Shown here: positions 10,073 to 19,072 of the stretch, one piece after another
Layout of the letters: each line of letters opens with the position of its first letter
Position numbering within the stretch: position 1 is the stretch's first letter
Origin: JACCZX01 sp963786295
GTDB taxonomy: Bacteria; Pseudomonadota; Gammaproteobacteria; Burkholderiales; Burkholderiaceae_F
Length of the DNA: 64,000 nucleotides
Reading direction: 5' to 3'
Assembly (NCBI GenBank): GCA_963786295.1
Contig: CAWAYV010000027.1
Span: forward strand, 248,001 to 312,000
Made by a program: the position numbers and the translations under genes
Notes under the pieces: model-generated
Told to the model about the DNA's origin: nothing
Seen by the model: only the letters and a program-made list of their open reading frames with translations
Databases searched by the model: none

Positions 10073-10546
10073 ACTCTCGGAGCCAAATTACGACGAACGG
10101 CGCACCCGAGAGTGAGCGCAAACATCCGCTCGAACGCCAAACGTAAACCATTGATCAGTAACATACTTTTGCTAGCGGGGCGTGGAGAGGCTACCGTCTG
10201 GCGGCGGCTGTCGAAAATACTGGTTTCATTTAGAGGGAATACTGGCTTGACCGAGGCGCGACGGTACCTAAAATCCGCCCAGCCGTTTGGCCATAACCTC
10301 TACCGCGTGCGCTGCAACATCCGGGTTTGGGCGTAGTCAAACGCGAGCTGCCGGCGAGTAGGCCCCGGTGTTGCTTTGGCAAGGGCGGGTGACCGCTGAA
10401 AAGACAAAAACCCATGCTTGCCGGACCCGGAGGCGAGGGAAAGTTGAATGGCCGGTGAAGCCGCTGAGCGATCCGGTCAACGTTCCAACCTGTGAATGGC
10501 GACCCCGAAAAGTAATCGGTGGCCGTTCGGCATAAGGAGGTACGAG
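10073..10546 (+). other. 474-bp intergenic leader between ubiD and lytic transglycosylase
   Basis: No credible ORF on either strand. The proximal part probably holds the divergent promoters. The distal 170 bases look structured. GGCAAG (10378-10383) can pair with CTTGCC (10417-10422), enclosing GGGT/ACCC (10387-10390 with 10410-10413). GTTG and CCGG (10443-10446, 10452-10455) can pair with CCGG and CAAC (10473-10476, 10478-10481). This resembles a structured 5' leader, but I cannot match it to a named riboswitch class. Confidence 0.4.
10534..10540 (+). promoter_or_regulatory. strong ribosome binding site fixing a TTG start
   Basis: AAGGAGG at 10534-10540 is a full anti-Shine-Dalgarno match. 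It is placed 6 bases before the TTG at 10547, in frame with the transglycosylase. This favours TTG over an earlier in-frame start at 10496 that has no such site. Confidence 0.75.
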
Positions 10547-11473
10547 TTGGCAAACGCTTCGAATTATGCGCTGCGCAAGATCGCGGCAATCGGGCCGGCA
10601 ATCGCCGCCGCTTTGGTTACGTTCGCCCGAGACATCGGGCGCGGTGCGTCGTCGACCGCCAAACTGCTGGTGATGGCCGTCGGTTCCGTAGCATTGCTTG
10701 CAGCAGGCGTTCTAGCCAGCAGCGAGGACGCTCGTTCGTTGTTGGAAGCGCGACTATCGGCGACCGAGGTGGTAGCGGCTGCTCCGGTCGAAATTGATCA
10801 AAGCGACGTCAGCACCGCCGACGAGCGCGCACGCGCAGCCGCCAATGATCCGCAGCAAAAGCGCGTGGTGCAGTACCTCGCCCGGCGGTATCGGGTAGCC
10901 GACGGCGCGGTGCGGTTGCTGGTCGCTACAGCGTTTCAAATCGGCAGGGAAAAAAATCTGGATCCGCTGTTGATCCTCGCGGTCGTCGCGATCGAGTCCA
11001 GCCTGAACCCGTTCGCCGAAAGCGCGATGGGCGCGCAGGGCTTGATGCAGGTAATGACGCGAGTTCATGCGCAGCGCTTTGAACCGCACGGAGGCGAGAC
11101 CGCTGCACTCGACCCGATCGCCAATATGAAAGTAGGCTCGTCGATACTGCACGAGTTGATTTCGCGCGGCGGTTCCGTCGAGCGCGGACTGCAGCTTTAC
11201 GTAGGCGCAGGCAATATGCCGGATGATGGCGGCTATGGAACGCGCGTGCTCGGTGAGCGCGCGCGGCTGCAGATGGCCGCGACCGGAAAGGTCGACGCTG
11301 CGATCGCCGCTGCGATGCGCGCCGCGGCGGCGCCGGCTCCGGAGTCGAAACCTGTGGCCCTCCCGGTCAACGCGGACCTCAGCCTGCCTCTCGAGTCTAC
11401 GAGGCTAGCGCCTTCGCCCAATTCGACCAGCGAAACACACCATCTTCCTGCGGCACCGGAGCACTCCGTCTAG
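10547..11473 (+). CDS. membrane-anchored lytic transglycosylase (SLT domain)
   Basis: 308-residue protein from the TTG start. A hydrophobic helix (about residues 45-65, LLVMAVGSVALLAAGVL) anchors it or acts as an uncleaved signal. After a linker, the SLT/goose-lysozyme-like domain (about 120-240) contains VVAIESSLNPFAES with the catalytic Glu150 and GAQGLMQVM. The C-terminal 70 residues are Ala/Pro-rich and low in complexity. Such enzymes cleave the MurNAc-GlcNAc bond with 1,6-anhydro ring formation. The gene stands alone behind a long leader and is divergent from ubiD. Confidence 0.88.
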   Translation: MANASNYALRKIAAIGPAIAAALVTFARDIGRGASSTAKLLVMAVGSVALLAAGVLASSEDARSLLEARLSATEVVAAAPVEIDQSDVSTADERARAAANDPQQKRVVQYLARRYRVADGAVRLLVATAFQIGREKNLDPLLILAVVAIESSLNPFAESAMGAQGLMQVMTRVHAQRFEPHGGETAALDPIANMKVGSSILHELISRGGSVERGLQLYVGAGNMPDDGGYGTRVLGERARLQMAATGKVDAAIAAAMRAAAAPAPESKPVALPVNADLSLPLESTRLAPSPNSTSETHHLPAAPEHSV

Positions 11474-11576
11474 CTTCGCTCTCGGTGTGGTGAAGTAGTC
11501 ACAGCGCGAGCCGAGCGACAGCATCGTGCGCGGGGATAATCGCGGCTTACATTCCGTGCCGTCCCCTCCCTCTGCC

Positions 11577-13904
11577 ATGTCGACCGCCGATCATGAAGAA
11601 CAAAAGCGCGATCTGAAGAACGCCGCGCTCGACTATCACGAGAAGCCAACACCCGGAAAAATTTCCGTCACACCCACCAAGCAGTTGGTGAATCAGCGCG
11701 ACCTTGCGCTCGCGTACACGCCCGGTGTCGCGGCTGCTTGCGAAGCGATCCACGCGGATCCTTCAGCTGCGTTCCGCTATACCGCGCGCGGCAATCTCGT
11801 CGGCGTCGTGACCAACGGCACCGCCGTGCTGGGACTGGGCGCGATCGGCCCCCTTGCCGCCAAGCCGGTGATGGAAGGCAAGGCGGTGCTGTTCAAGAAG
11901 TTCGCCGGCATCGATGTGTTCGATATCGAGGTTAACGAGCTCGATCCGAACAAGCTGATCGAAATCATCGCAGCGCTCGAGCCGACCTTCGGCGGCATCA
12001 ACCTTGAAGATATCAAGGCGCCCGAGTGCTTCTACATCGAGCGCACGCTGCGCGAGCGGATGAAGATTCCGGTGTTTCACGATGATCAGCATGGCACTGC
12101 GATCATCGTCGGTGCCGCCGTATTGAATGGCTTGAGCGTCGTCGGCAAGGACGTCAAGAAGGTCAAGCTCGTGACCAGTGGCGCCGGTGCTGCCGCGCTC
12201 GCTTGCTTGCAACTGCTGGTAGAGCTTGGCTTGCCGCGCGAAAACATCTGGGTCACCGATATTGAAGGTGTCGTCTACCAAGGCCGCAAGGTGTTGATGG
12301 ACGAAGACAAGGCGCGCTTTGCGCAGGCCACCCAGCTACGGAAATTGAGCGACGTGATCGAAGGCGCCGATATTTTTCTGGGTCTATCGGCGGCGGGTGT
12401 ACTGAAGCCAGAAATGGTCAAGAAAATGGCGGCGCGCCCGCTGATTCTCGCGCTCGCAAATCCGACGCCCGAGATCATGCCCGAGCAGGTCAAGGCCGTA
12501 CGCGACGACGCGATCATCGCCACCGGACGCTCCGACTACGCCAACCAGGTCAACAACGTCTTGTGCTTTCCTTTTATCTTTCGCGGCGCACTCGACGTCG
12601 GCGCGACCTCGATTACGACCGCGATGGAAACCGCCGCGGTGCGTGCGCTGGCAGGCCTGGCGCGTGAGGAGCAGAGCGACATTGTCGCTTCCGCGTATGG
12701 CGTTGCCGACGTTAGCTTTGGCCCCGAATATCTGATTCCGAAGCCGTTCGATCCGCGGCTGATTACGCGCATTGCACCAGCCGTGGCGCAGGCGGCGATG
12801 GCAAGCGGTGTCGCGACGCGGCCGATCGATGACATCCAGGCGTACCGCGATCAGCTACAGCAGTTCGTCTATCACTCCGGCACGTTCATGAAGCCGATCT
12901 TTGCGATCGCGAAGAACGCGCATGCCGGCGGCGGCAAATCGCGCATCGTGTTTGCGGAAGGCGAAGAAGAAAGGGTGCTGCGCGCGGTGCAGGTGGTGAT
13001 CGACGAAAAACTGGCGAGGCCGATCCTGATCGGCCGGCCGGCAGTCATTGGCAAGCGACTCGAGCGTTTCGGTCTGCGCATGCGACCCGAGGTGGACTTC
13101 GATTTGATCAATCCCGAGTTCGACAAGCGCTATCGCGATTACTGGGAAACGTATCACCGACTCGCTGCGCGCAGAGGCGTCACGCAGCAGTACGCAAAAA
13201 TCGAAATGCGCCGCCGGCTGACTTTGATCGGCGCGATGATGATGCACAAGGGCGAGGCCGACGGCATGCTCTGCGGCACTTTTGGCACACACGGGCCGCA
13301 CTTGACGTATATCGACCAGGTGCTCGGTCGGCGCGCCGGCGCGAATGTTTACGCCGCAATGAACATCCTGATGGTGCCCGGGCGGCAGCTGGCGCTGGTC
13401 GACACGATGGTCAACCTCGACCCGACCGCAGAGCAGATCGCCGAAATTACGGTGCTGGCGGCCGAGCAGTTGAAACGTCTTGGAATCGCACCGCGCGTTG
13501 CGTTGGTTTCGCATTCCAACTTCGGCTCCAGCGACGCGCCATCGGCGTTGAAGATGCGCAGCGCGCTGGCGCTGGTTCGCCAATTGATGCCGGATCTCGA
13601 AGTCGATGGCGAAATGCACGCCGACAGCGCGGTCGATGACGCGATTCGCAAATCGATCATGCCGTTTTCGTCACTGACCGGCGATGCCAATTTACTCGTG
13701 TGTCCGAATCTGGACTCCGCCAACATCTCGTACAACTTGTTGAAGGCGACCGCCGGCAACAATATTGCGATCGGCCCGATGCTGCTTGGCGCGGCTAAGC
13801 CGGCGAATATCCTGACACCCGCGGCAACGGTACGGCGCATTGTCAATATGACGGCAATAACGGTGCTGGAAGCGAACTCGGTGCCGCAACCCGAGCTGCT
13901 TTAG
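11577..13904 (+). CDS. maeB: NADP-dependent malic enzyme, MaeB type
   Basis: 775-residue multimodular malic enzyme converting malate to pyruvate, CO2 and NADPH. I chose the ATG at 11577; an in-frame GTG at 11526 adds a non-homologous 17 residues. The N-terminal malic domain (about 1-160) has AYTPGVAAACEAI and VFDIEV. The NAD(P)-binding domain (about 160-430) follows HDDQHGTAIIV, the metal/substrate signature. The C-terminal 330 residues are a phosphotransacetylase-like domain, which in MaeB lacks PTA activity and serves oligomerisation and acetyl-CoA regulation. The length equals the family's. Confidence 0.94.
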   Translation: MSTADHEEQKRDLKNAALDYHEKPTPGKISVTPTKQLVNQRDLALAYTPGVAAACEAIHADPSAAFRYTARGNLVGVVTNGTAVLGLGAIGPLAAKPVMEGKAVLFKKFAGIDVFDIEVNELDPNKLIEIIAALEPTFGGINLEDIKAPECFYIERTLRERMKIPVFHDDQHGTAIIVGAAVLNGLSVVGKDVKKVKLVTSGAGAAALACLQLLVELGLPRENIWVTDIEGVVYQGRKVLMDEDKARFAQATQLRKLSDVIEGADIFLGLSAAGVLKPEMVKKMAARPLILALANPTPEIMPEQVKAVRDDAIIATGRSDYANQVNNVLCFPFIFRGALDVGATSITTAMETAAVRALAGLAREEQSDIVASAYGVADVSFGPEYLIPKPFDPRLITRIAPAVAQAAMASGVATRPIDDIQAYRDQLQQFVYHSGTFMKPIFAIAKNAHAGGGKSRIVFAEGEEERVLRAVQVVIDEKLARPILIGRPAVIGKRLERFGLRMRPEVDFDLINPEFDKRYRDYWETYHRLAARRGVTQQYAKIEMRRRLTLIGAMMMHKGEADGMLCGTFGTHGPHLTYIDQVLGRRAGANVYAAMNILMVPGRQLALVDTMVNLDPTAEQIAEITVLAAEQLKRLGIAPRVALVSHSNFGSSDAPSALKMRSALALVRQLMPDLEVDGEMHADSAVDDAIRKSIMPFSSLTGDANLLVCPNLDSANISYNLLKATAGNNIAIGPMLLGAAKPANILTPAATVRRIVNMTAITVLEANSVPQPELL

Positions 13905-13947
13905 CACCAATGCCCGCGTAATCGGAATTGCCCGCTGCGAGGCAAGC

Positions 13948-14511
13948 ATGGAAATGACGGGCAGTCAGTTGATCCCGATGCCGCAGGAAGTGGTTTGGGC
14001 AGGACTAAATGACGCCGAAATACTCAAGGCTTGCGTTCCGGGTTGCGAATCAATGCAGCGCGTGTCGGATACCGAGTACCGCGCAGTAATCGTTGTCGCG
14101 GTAGGTCCGACCAAGTCGAAATTCACAGGCAAGCTGTTGCTGCTGGACATCGATGCGCCGTACTCCTATCGCGTGACGTTCGAAGGCTCCGGCGGCGCGG
14201 CCGGCACCGCGAACGGCGGAGCGCAGGTCTCGCTGGCGCCCGAGGGGGCGGGCACCAGGCTCACCTACGTTGCGAGGGTTCAGGTCGGAGGCAAGCTTGC
14301 GCAGGTTGGCTCACGGCTGATCGATGGTGTCGCCAAAAAAATGGCCGACCAGTTCTTCCAGCGCTTTAGCACATGCAGCGCTGGGCTTCAGATAGTTCAT
14401 CCGTCGGAACGAGTTGTGCAGTCAATGTCTTCGCCGAGTTCCTATTTCAAGTGGGCAATCGCCGCTACCGTAATCGCCGGCGCTGTTGTGCTGTGGCTTG
14501 CGCTTCGGTGA
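13948..14511 (+). CDS. CoxG-like SRPBCC protein with C-terminal membrane helix
   Basis: 187-residue protein of the CoxG family (SRPBCC fold). MEMTGSQLIPMPQEVVWAGL and LKACVPGCESMQRV are typical of the N terminus. In CO dehydrogenase clusters CoxG helps recruit the enzyme to the membrane. Here the last 20 residues (WAIAATVIAGAVVLWLAL) form a single membrane helix, so the domain should face the cytoplasm as a tail-anchored protein. No cox or other molybdenum hydroxylase genes lie nearby, so its partner is unknown. GAGG at 13937-13940 precedes the ATG by 7 bases. Confidence 0.8.
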   Translation: MEMTGSQLIPMPQEVVWAGLNDAEILKACVPGCESMQRVSDTEYRAVIVVAVGPTKSKFTGKLLLLDIDAPYSYRVTFEGSGGAAGTANGGAQVSLAPEGAGTRLTYVARVQVGGKLAQVGSRLIDGVAKKMADQFFQRFSTCSAGLQIVHPSERVVQSMSSPSSYFKWAIAATVIAGAVVLWLALR

Positions 14512-14534
14512 AAGATGCGAGATGGGGCCGATCC

Positions 14535-15269
14535 CTAGGCAAAGTCGCCCGAGGTCGCCTGCAGCGCCGCTAGCGCAGCAAGCCCAGCAGTTTCAGCGCG
14601 CAATACGCGCGGGCCAAGGCGATAGGCGCGATAGCCGAGCTGCCGTGCGAGCGAGAGCTCATCCTCATCGAGCCCTCCTTCGGGACCCACGACGAGCGCG
14701 CCCCGTCGGTCACTCAACCTCGCTTCGGATAGCGGCGCACCGGCATTCGGTTCGAGCAACAAGCCAACGGCGCCTTCGCTCAACCCTGCCTGCAACGCAT
14801 CGGCAAGAGTCGAAGTGGCCTCGATGCGCGGAATGCGATTGCGGCCGCATTGCGCGCACGCGGCAATGATCAACTCGCGTAGCCGCTCCAGTCTCTTGGC
14901 GAGCCGATCGTCCGTAACGCGCACGACGGAGCGGTGCGAGGGCGTGAGCACGATCGAATGCACGCCGAGCTCGACCGACTTTTCGACGACCCAATCAAGC
15001 TTTTCGGTGGCGATCCAAGCTTGAACCAGCGTTACCGACAGAGGCGATTCACGCTCCACGACGTCCGACGCTCGTATCTGGGCGAAAACACGCGTGCCGT
15101 CGATCGTCAGGTGCGCAGCAAATTCGCCGCCTTGGCCGTTGAACAACGCGATCGCATCACCGTCGCGCAGCCGCAGCACGCGCAGCGCATGATGCGCGAC
15201 ACGTGACGGCAATTCGATTTGTGTGTCGGGTGCAAGCGGCGCGTCGATAAAAAAACGCGCCGCTCGCAT
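14535..15269 (-). CDS. rsmE: 16S rRNA (uracil1498-N3)-methyltransferase
   Basis: 244-residue RsmE of the SPOUT superfamily, which methylates U1498 of 16S rRNA using SAM. The start at 15269 (MRAARFFIDAPL) matches the family N terminus; a longer in-frame extension to 15668 runs antisense through the next gene and is rejected. An N-terminal PUA-like region precedes the SPOUT domain, which has LLEPNAGAPL, VVGPEGGLDEDE and the knot sequence RLGPRVLRAETA. It follows speD-speE by 23 bases, probably in one operon. Confidence 0.93.
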   Translation of the reverse strand: MRAARFFIDAPLAPDTQIELPSRVAHHALRVLRLRDGDAIALFNGQGGEFAAHLTIDGTRVFAQIRASDVVERESPLSVTLVQAWIATEKLDWVVEKSVELGVHSIVLTPSHRSVVRVTDDRLAKRLERLRELIIAACAQCGRNRIPRIEATSTLADALQAGLSEGAVGLLLEPNAGAPLSEARLSDRRGALVVGPEGGLDEDELSLARQLGYRAYRLGPRVLRAETAGLAALAALQATSGDFA

Positions 15270-15292
15270 GTTCTGCGCAACTGTCGATACGA

Positions 15293-16597
15293 CTAGGCAG
15301 CTTGCAACTGCGCGACTCGAGGTGTCTCGGCAGCCGCAGCTTTCGGCTGAACTTGCTCCTGTACAAACAACGGCAGTGCAAACAGCGCCGCGTGCAATGC
15401 GGGATGGTAGTAACGCAACCCGCCGATTTGACGCTCCTTGATGCGTTGCTCGATGGTGTCGGCCGATACAGCACGTGGATCGACCGTGTCGCTCGCGACC
15501 GCCAGACACCAAAGCGAACCGTACAGCGGCACGAACAGCGACATCGGCGCAACGTGGCGAAACACCTTGCGCAAATTGGCCGCATTTTTCCGCACCGTTT
15601 CCGCCTGATAGACCGGCGAGCCGAGATGCAACGTCAGCATGCCGCCGGGCCGCAAAATGCGCTGGCACATGCGGAAAAATTGCTCGGAGTACAAGTGAAA
15701 CGCCGGCGTGTCCGGATCCGTAAGGTCGAGCACGATCATGTCGAACCGCTCGCTGGTCGACTTGACGAATTCGAACCCGTCGCCGATCTTCACTTCGAGC
15801 CGTGGATCATCGAACGCACCCTGGTGGATCGCTCCCAGCCATTTCTTTGAAATGTCGATCACCACGGGATCAAGCTCGGCCATCACGATGCGCTTGACGC
15901 TTGGATGCTTCAGCAATTCTTCCGATGAGCCGCCGTCACCACCGCCGATCACAAGAACCGATTCCGGATTCGGGTGCGCCAGCGCGGCCGGTTGCGTCAT
16001 GCATTCGTGGTAAAAAAACTCGTCAGCTTCGGAGGTCATCATGCGTCCGTCGAGCCGAAAAAGCTTGCCGAACTGCTGTGTGTCGTAGACCTCGACTCTT
16101 TGATGCGGTGACTGGATTTGCGCCAGCGTTTTGATAGCTGTCGTGCCGTAACCCGAATGCGCATTCAGCCAGTCGAAGATCAATCCGTCCTTTTCGGCCT
16201 GGCCGTCGGCGTTCGTGCCGGCGGCCAGATCGCCGCGCGTAATGCGATGGACAGACTGGCTCTTGGGCCTGAAAGCGAGCGTCAGCGCTTCGAACAGCTG
16301 CTCGGCCCTGCCGGTGTTGTCGTCGGTAAAGTTGCAGACATACACGTCGAGTGTGACGCCGCTTCGCTCGGGCCACGTATGAATCGCCAAGTGCGACTCT
16401 GCCAGCAAAATCGTTCCCGTAATGCCACCGGGCTCACCGTTCCACTCGGGGAATCGATGCCAAGCTTGATCAACGATCGTCAGCTTCGACTCGTTGGTCG
16501 CGTCGCGGCAAGTCTTGGAGAGTGTTTCAAGATCCGTTAAAAGCGCTGCGCTACAGCTGCAGTCGAACAGATCGCCAGTCAGGTGAAGGCCATTCAT
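15293..16597 (-). CDS. fused S-adenosylmethionine decarboxylase / spermidine synthase
   Basis: 434-residue two-domain protein. Residues 1-120 are a bacterial class 1 SpeD: LLAESHLAIHTWPE contains the Glu-Ser self-cleavage site (Ser68 becomes the pyruvoyl group) and His73. Residues about 145-420 are a SpeE-type aminopropyltransferase: the SAM-binding loop VLVIGGGDGGSSEE, LDLTDPDTPAFHLYSEQFF with the catalytic Asp, and GSLWCLAVAS. One polypeptide would make decarboxylated SAM and use it for spermidine. Cleavage after Glu67 would leave the alpha chain covalently joined to SpeE. The coding frame is continuous, so the fusion is not a frameshift product. The tail is Ala-rich. Confidence 0.9.
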   Translation of the reverse strand: MNGLHLTGDLFDCSCSAALLTDLETLSKTCRDATNESKLTIVDQAWHRFPEWNGEPGGITGTILLAESHLAIHTWPERSGVTLDVYVCNFTDDNTGRAEQLFEALTLAFRPKSQSVHRITRGDLAAGTNADGQAEKDGLIFDWLNAHSGYGTTAIKTLAQIQSPHQRVEVYDTQQFGKLFRLDGRMMTSEADEFFYHECMTQPAALAHPNPESVLVIGGGDGGSSEELLKHPSVKRIVMAELDPVVIDISKKWLGAIHQGAFDDPRLEVKIGDGFEFVKSTSERFDMIVLDLTDPDTPAFHLYSEQFFRMCQRILRPGGMLTLHLGSPVYQAETVRKNAANLRKVFRHVAPMSLFVPLYGSLWCLAVASDTVDPRAVSADTIEQRIKERQIGGLRYYHPALHAALFALPLFVQEQVQPKAAAAETPRVAQLQAA

Positions 16598-17008
16598 CTT
16601 CGTCCCCCAGCAGGTCCGCCCTAAATCGACCTGAAGCGCGACTTGCGTCGCAACCCCACGATCCGGGACTCACGCGCTGTGGCGCGGCGTGCGAGTCATG
16701 CAACGGAATCCGTTGCGTTGCCCTGCTGGCTCTGACGGGAGTGCTGCCTAACGGCTCGTTGCCTTCGCTCGTTCGCAAAAAAAACCCTGCGATGAAGTCT
16801 GGCGCCCGTTGCTTCCTTTTGGTTCCGGATCGAATTTGGAAAAGCGGCGAATAGTATATGAAATCGCCGCGGATTTAACTATCAGCGCGCTGTTTTTCAC
16901 TCGCGCCTGACGCTGCAAGGTGGAGCCGCAAACCTGCAGTTGCAAGCGGCGCGCCTGCCGCGCGAATCAACTGCTTTGCTACCATCTCACGCTTTGCAGC
17001 CGCAGCCG
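16598..17008. other. divergent intergenic region, speD-speE / tkt
   Basis: 411 bases without a convincing ORF, holding the promoters of two divergent units. A perfect dyad GCAACGGA-A-TCCGTTGC lies at 16700-16716, about 105 bases upstream of the speD-speE start, and may be an operator. An A-run near 16779-16786 and AT-rich sequence near 16850-16885 could be part of the tkt promoter. No clear -35/-10 pair can be fixed. Confidence 0.4.
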
Positions 17009-19072
17009 ATGAACGACCGGTTTCCGAATAACGTCAGCGCGCCACTTGCGCTGTCACAGATGCCGGTGGCGCTGATGGCGAACGCGATCCGCGCGCTCGC
17101 GATGGACGCCGTTCAGCAAGCCAACTCCGGTCATCCGGGGATGCCGATGGGCATGGCGGAGATCGCCGTCGCGCTCTGGGGCCGGCATCTGTCGCATAAC
17201 CCGGCTAACCCGCATTGGGCCAATCGGGACCGCTTCGTCCTTTCCAATGGTCACGGCTCGATGCTGCAGTACGCATTGCTGCATTTGACCGGCTACGACC
17301 TACCGCTGCAGGAGCTCAGAAACTTCCGGCAATTGCACAGCCGCACACCGGGCCACCCGGAGCTCGGCGTGACGCCGGGTGTGGAAACCACGACCGGGCC
17401 GCTCGGGCAGGGGTTCGCCAACGCAGTCGGCATGGCGCTCGCCGAAAAACTGCTCGCGGCAGAATTCAATCGGCCGGCGTTCGATATCGTCGATCACTGG
17501 ACCTACGTGTTCGTCGGCGACGGCTGCATGATGGAAGGCATTTCGCACGAGGCCGCTTCGCTCGCCGGCACGTGGCAGCTGAACAAACTGATCGCTGTTT
17601 ATGACGACAACGGAATTTCGATCGACGGCGAGGTTAAGCACTGGTTTACCGACGACACGGTTAAGCGGTTCGAGGCTTACAACTGGAACGTGATCGGTCC
17701 GATCGATGGACACGATGCCGCGGTGGTCGATCGGTCGATCACCGCTGCGAAACGGCAGTCGGTCAAGCCCACGTTGATCGTGGCGAAAACGATTATCGGC
17801 AAGGGTTCGCCCGGACGGGCCGGCACCGAAAAGGCGCACGGAGAGGCCTTAGGCGAAGCTGAAGTCAAGGCCACGCGCGCGGCGCTCGGTTGGCAGTACG
17901 AGCCGTTTACGGTGCCCGACGATGTGTACGCTGCGTGGGACGCGAAGCGTGCAGGTGCTGCGCGCGAGAGCAAGTGGAAGCAATTGTTCGATGCGTACTC
18001 GGAGCGTTATCCGCGCGAGGCGGGCGAGTTCGAGCGGCGCACCAAGGGAGAGTTGCCAGCGGCTTATTTCGCGGCACGCGACAGCGCGATCGCCGCCGCG
18101 GCACAGAAAGGCGAGTCAGTCGCAACGCGCAAAGCGTCGCAACTCGCGCTGGAAGCGATTGCGCCGGCGTTGCCGGAGCTCATCGGTGGCTCCGCCGACC
18201 TCACCGGCAGCAATCTCACCAAGTGGAGCAAGGCCGGCGCGTTTCGCCCCGATGCGCTCGAAGGTCGCCACATCAACTACGGAGTGCGCGAGTTCGGCAT
18301 GTGCGCGATCTCGAGCGGGCTCGCGGCGCACGGCGGATGGGTACCTTTCGCCGCTACGTTTTTGACGTTCTCGGATTACGCACGTAACGCATTGCGCATG
18401 GCGGCGTTGATGAAGCTGCGCGTCATTTACGTGTTCACGCACGACTCGATCGGCCTGGGTGAAGATGGTCCGACGCACCAGGCAGTCGAACACGCAGCGA
18501 CGTTGCGCCTGATTCCGAACATGGATGTCTGGCGCCCAGCCGACACCGTGGAAACGCTGGTCGCGTGGGCAGCCGCGATTGAACGAGTCGACGGTCCAAC
18601 CAGCCTGCTGTTTTCGCGGCAATCGCTGCCGTTTGTCTCGCGTGAGGTCGACGTCGACGCGATTCGGCGCGGCGCGTACGTCATCGGCGAAGCCGCAGGC
18701 GGTGTCGGCAAGGCGCAAGCAGTGTTGATTGCGACCGGGTCCGAGGTCGGTCTCGCCGCCCAAGCGCAGAAAAGCCTGGCGGACAAAGGCGTATCGGTAC
18801 GTGTCGTGTCGATGCCATCGACGACGGTCTTCGACCGGCAGACTGCGAAATACAAATCGCATGTGCTACCGGAGGGTGTGCCGCGCATCGCCATCGAGGC
18901 GGGTGTTACGGACTTTTGGTGGAAGTACGTCCGCGCAAGTGGTGCGGTGGTCGGCATCGATCGCTTCGGCGAGTCCGCGCCCGCCAAGGATGTGTTCGAG
19001 TATTTCGGGTTTACGGTCGACAACGTCGTTGCCACCGTGAAGAAAATAATCTCAAAGGGTCAGAACAGATGA
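17009..19072 (+). CDS. tkt: transketolase
   Basis: 687-residue thiamine-diphosphate transketolase linking the pentose phosphate pathway to glycolysis. I chose the ATG at 17009; a TTG at 16940 adds 23 residues without family likeness. The N-terminal PP domain has NSGHPGMPMGMAEI and the ThDP/metal motif GDGCMMEGISHEA. The middle Pyr domain has FGMCAISSGLAAHGG and HDSIGLGEDGPTHQ with the catalytic His. The C-terminal domain follows. The stop overlaps the gap start as ATGA, showing coupling. Confidence 0.95.
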   Translation: MNDRFPNNVSAPLALSQMPVALMANAIRALAMDAVQQANSGHPGMPMGMAEIAVALWGRHLSHNPANPHWANRDRFVLSNGHGSMLQYALLHLTGYDLPLQELRNFRQLHSRTPGHPELGVTPGVETTTGPLGQGFANAVGMALAEKLLAAEFNRPAFDIVDHWTYVFVGDGCMMEGISHEAASLAGTWQLNKLIAVYDDNGISIDGEVKHWFTDDTVKRFEAYNWNVIGPIDGHDAAVVDRSITAAKRQSVKPTLIVAKTIIGKGSPGRAGTEKAHGEALGEAEVKATRAALGWQYEPFTVPDDVYAAWDAKRAGAARESKWKQLFDAYSERYPREAGEFERRTKGELPAAYFAARDSAIAAAAQKGESVATRKASQLALEAIAPALPELIGGSADLTGSNLTKWSKAGAFRPDALEGRHINYGVREFGMCAISSGLAAHGGWVPFAATFLTFSDYARNALRMAALMKLRVIYVFTHDSIGLGEDGPTHQAVEHAATLRLIPNMDVWRPADTVETLVAWAAAIERVDGPTSLLFSRQSLPFVSREVDVDAIRRGAYVIGEAAGGVGKAQAVLIATGSEVGLAAQAQKSLADKGVSVRVVSMPSTTVFDRQTAKYKSHVLPEGVPRIAIEAGVTDFWWKYVRASGAVVGIDRFGESAPAKDVFEYFGFTVDNVVATVKKIISKGQNR

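Noticed and set aside
10378..10481. Known riboswitch classes (TPP, cobalamin, glycine, c-di-GMP, ydaO)
   Set aside because: Stem-loops are present but none of the conserved core sequences I know for these classes is found.
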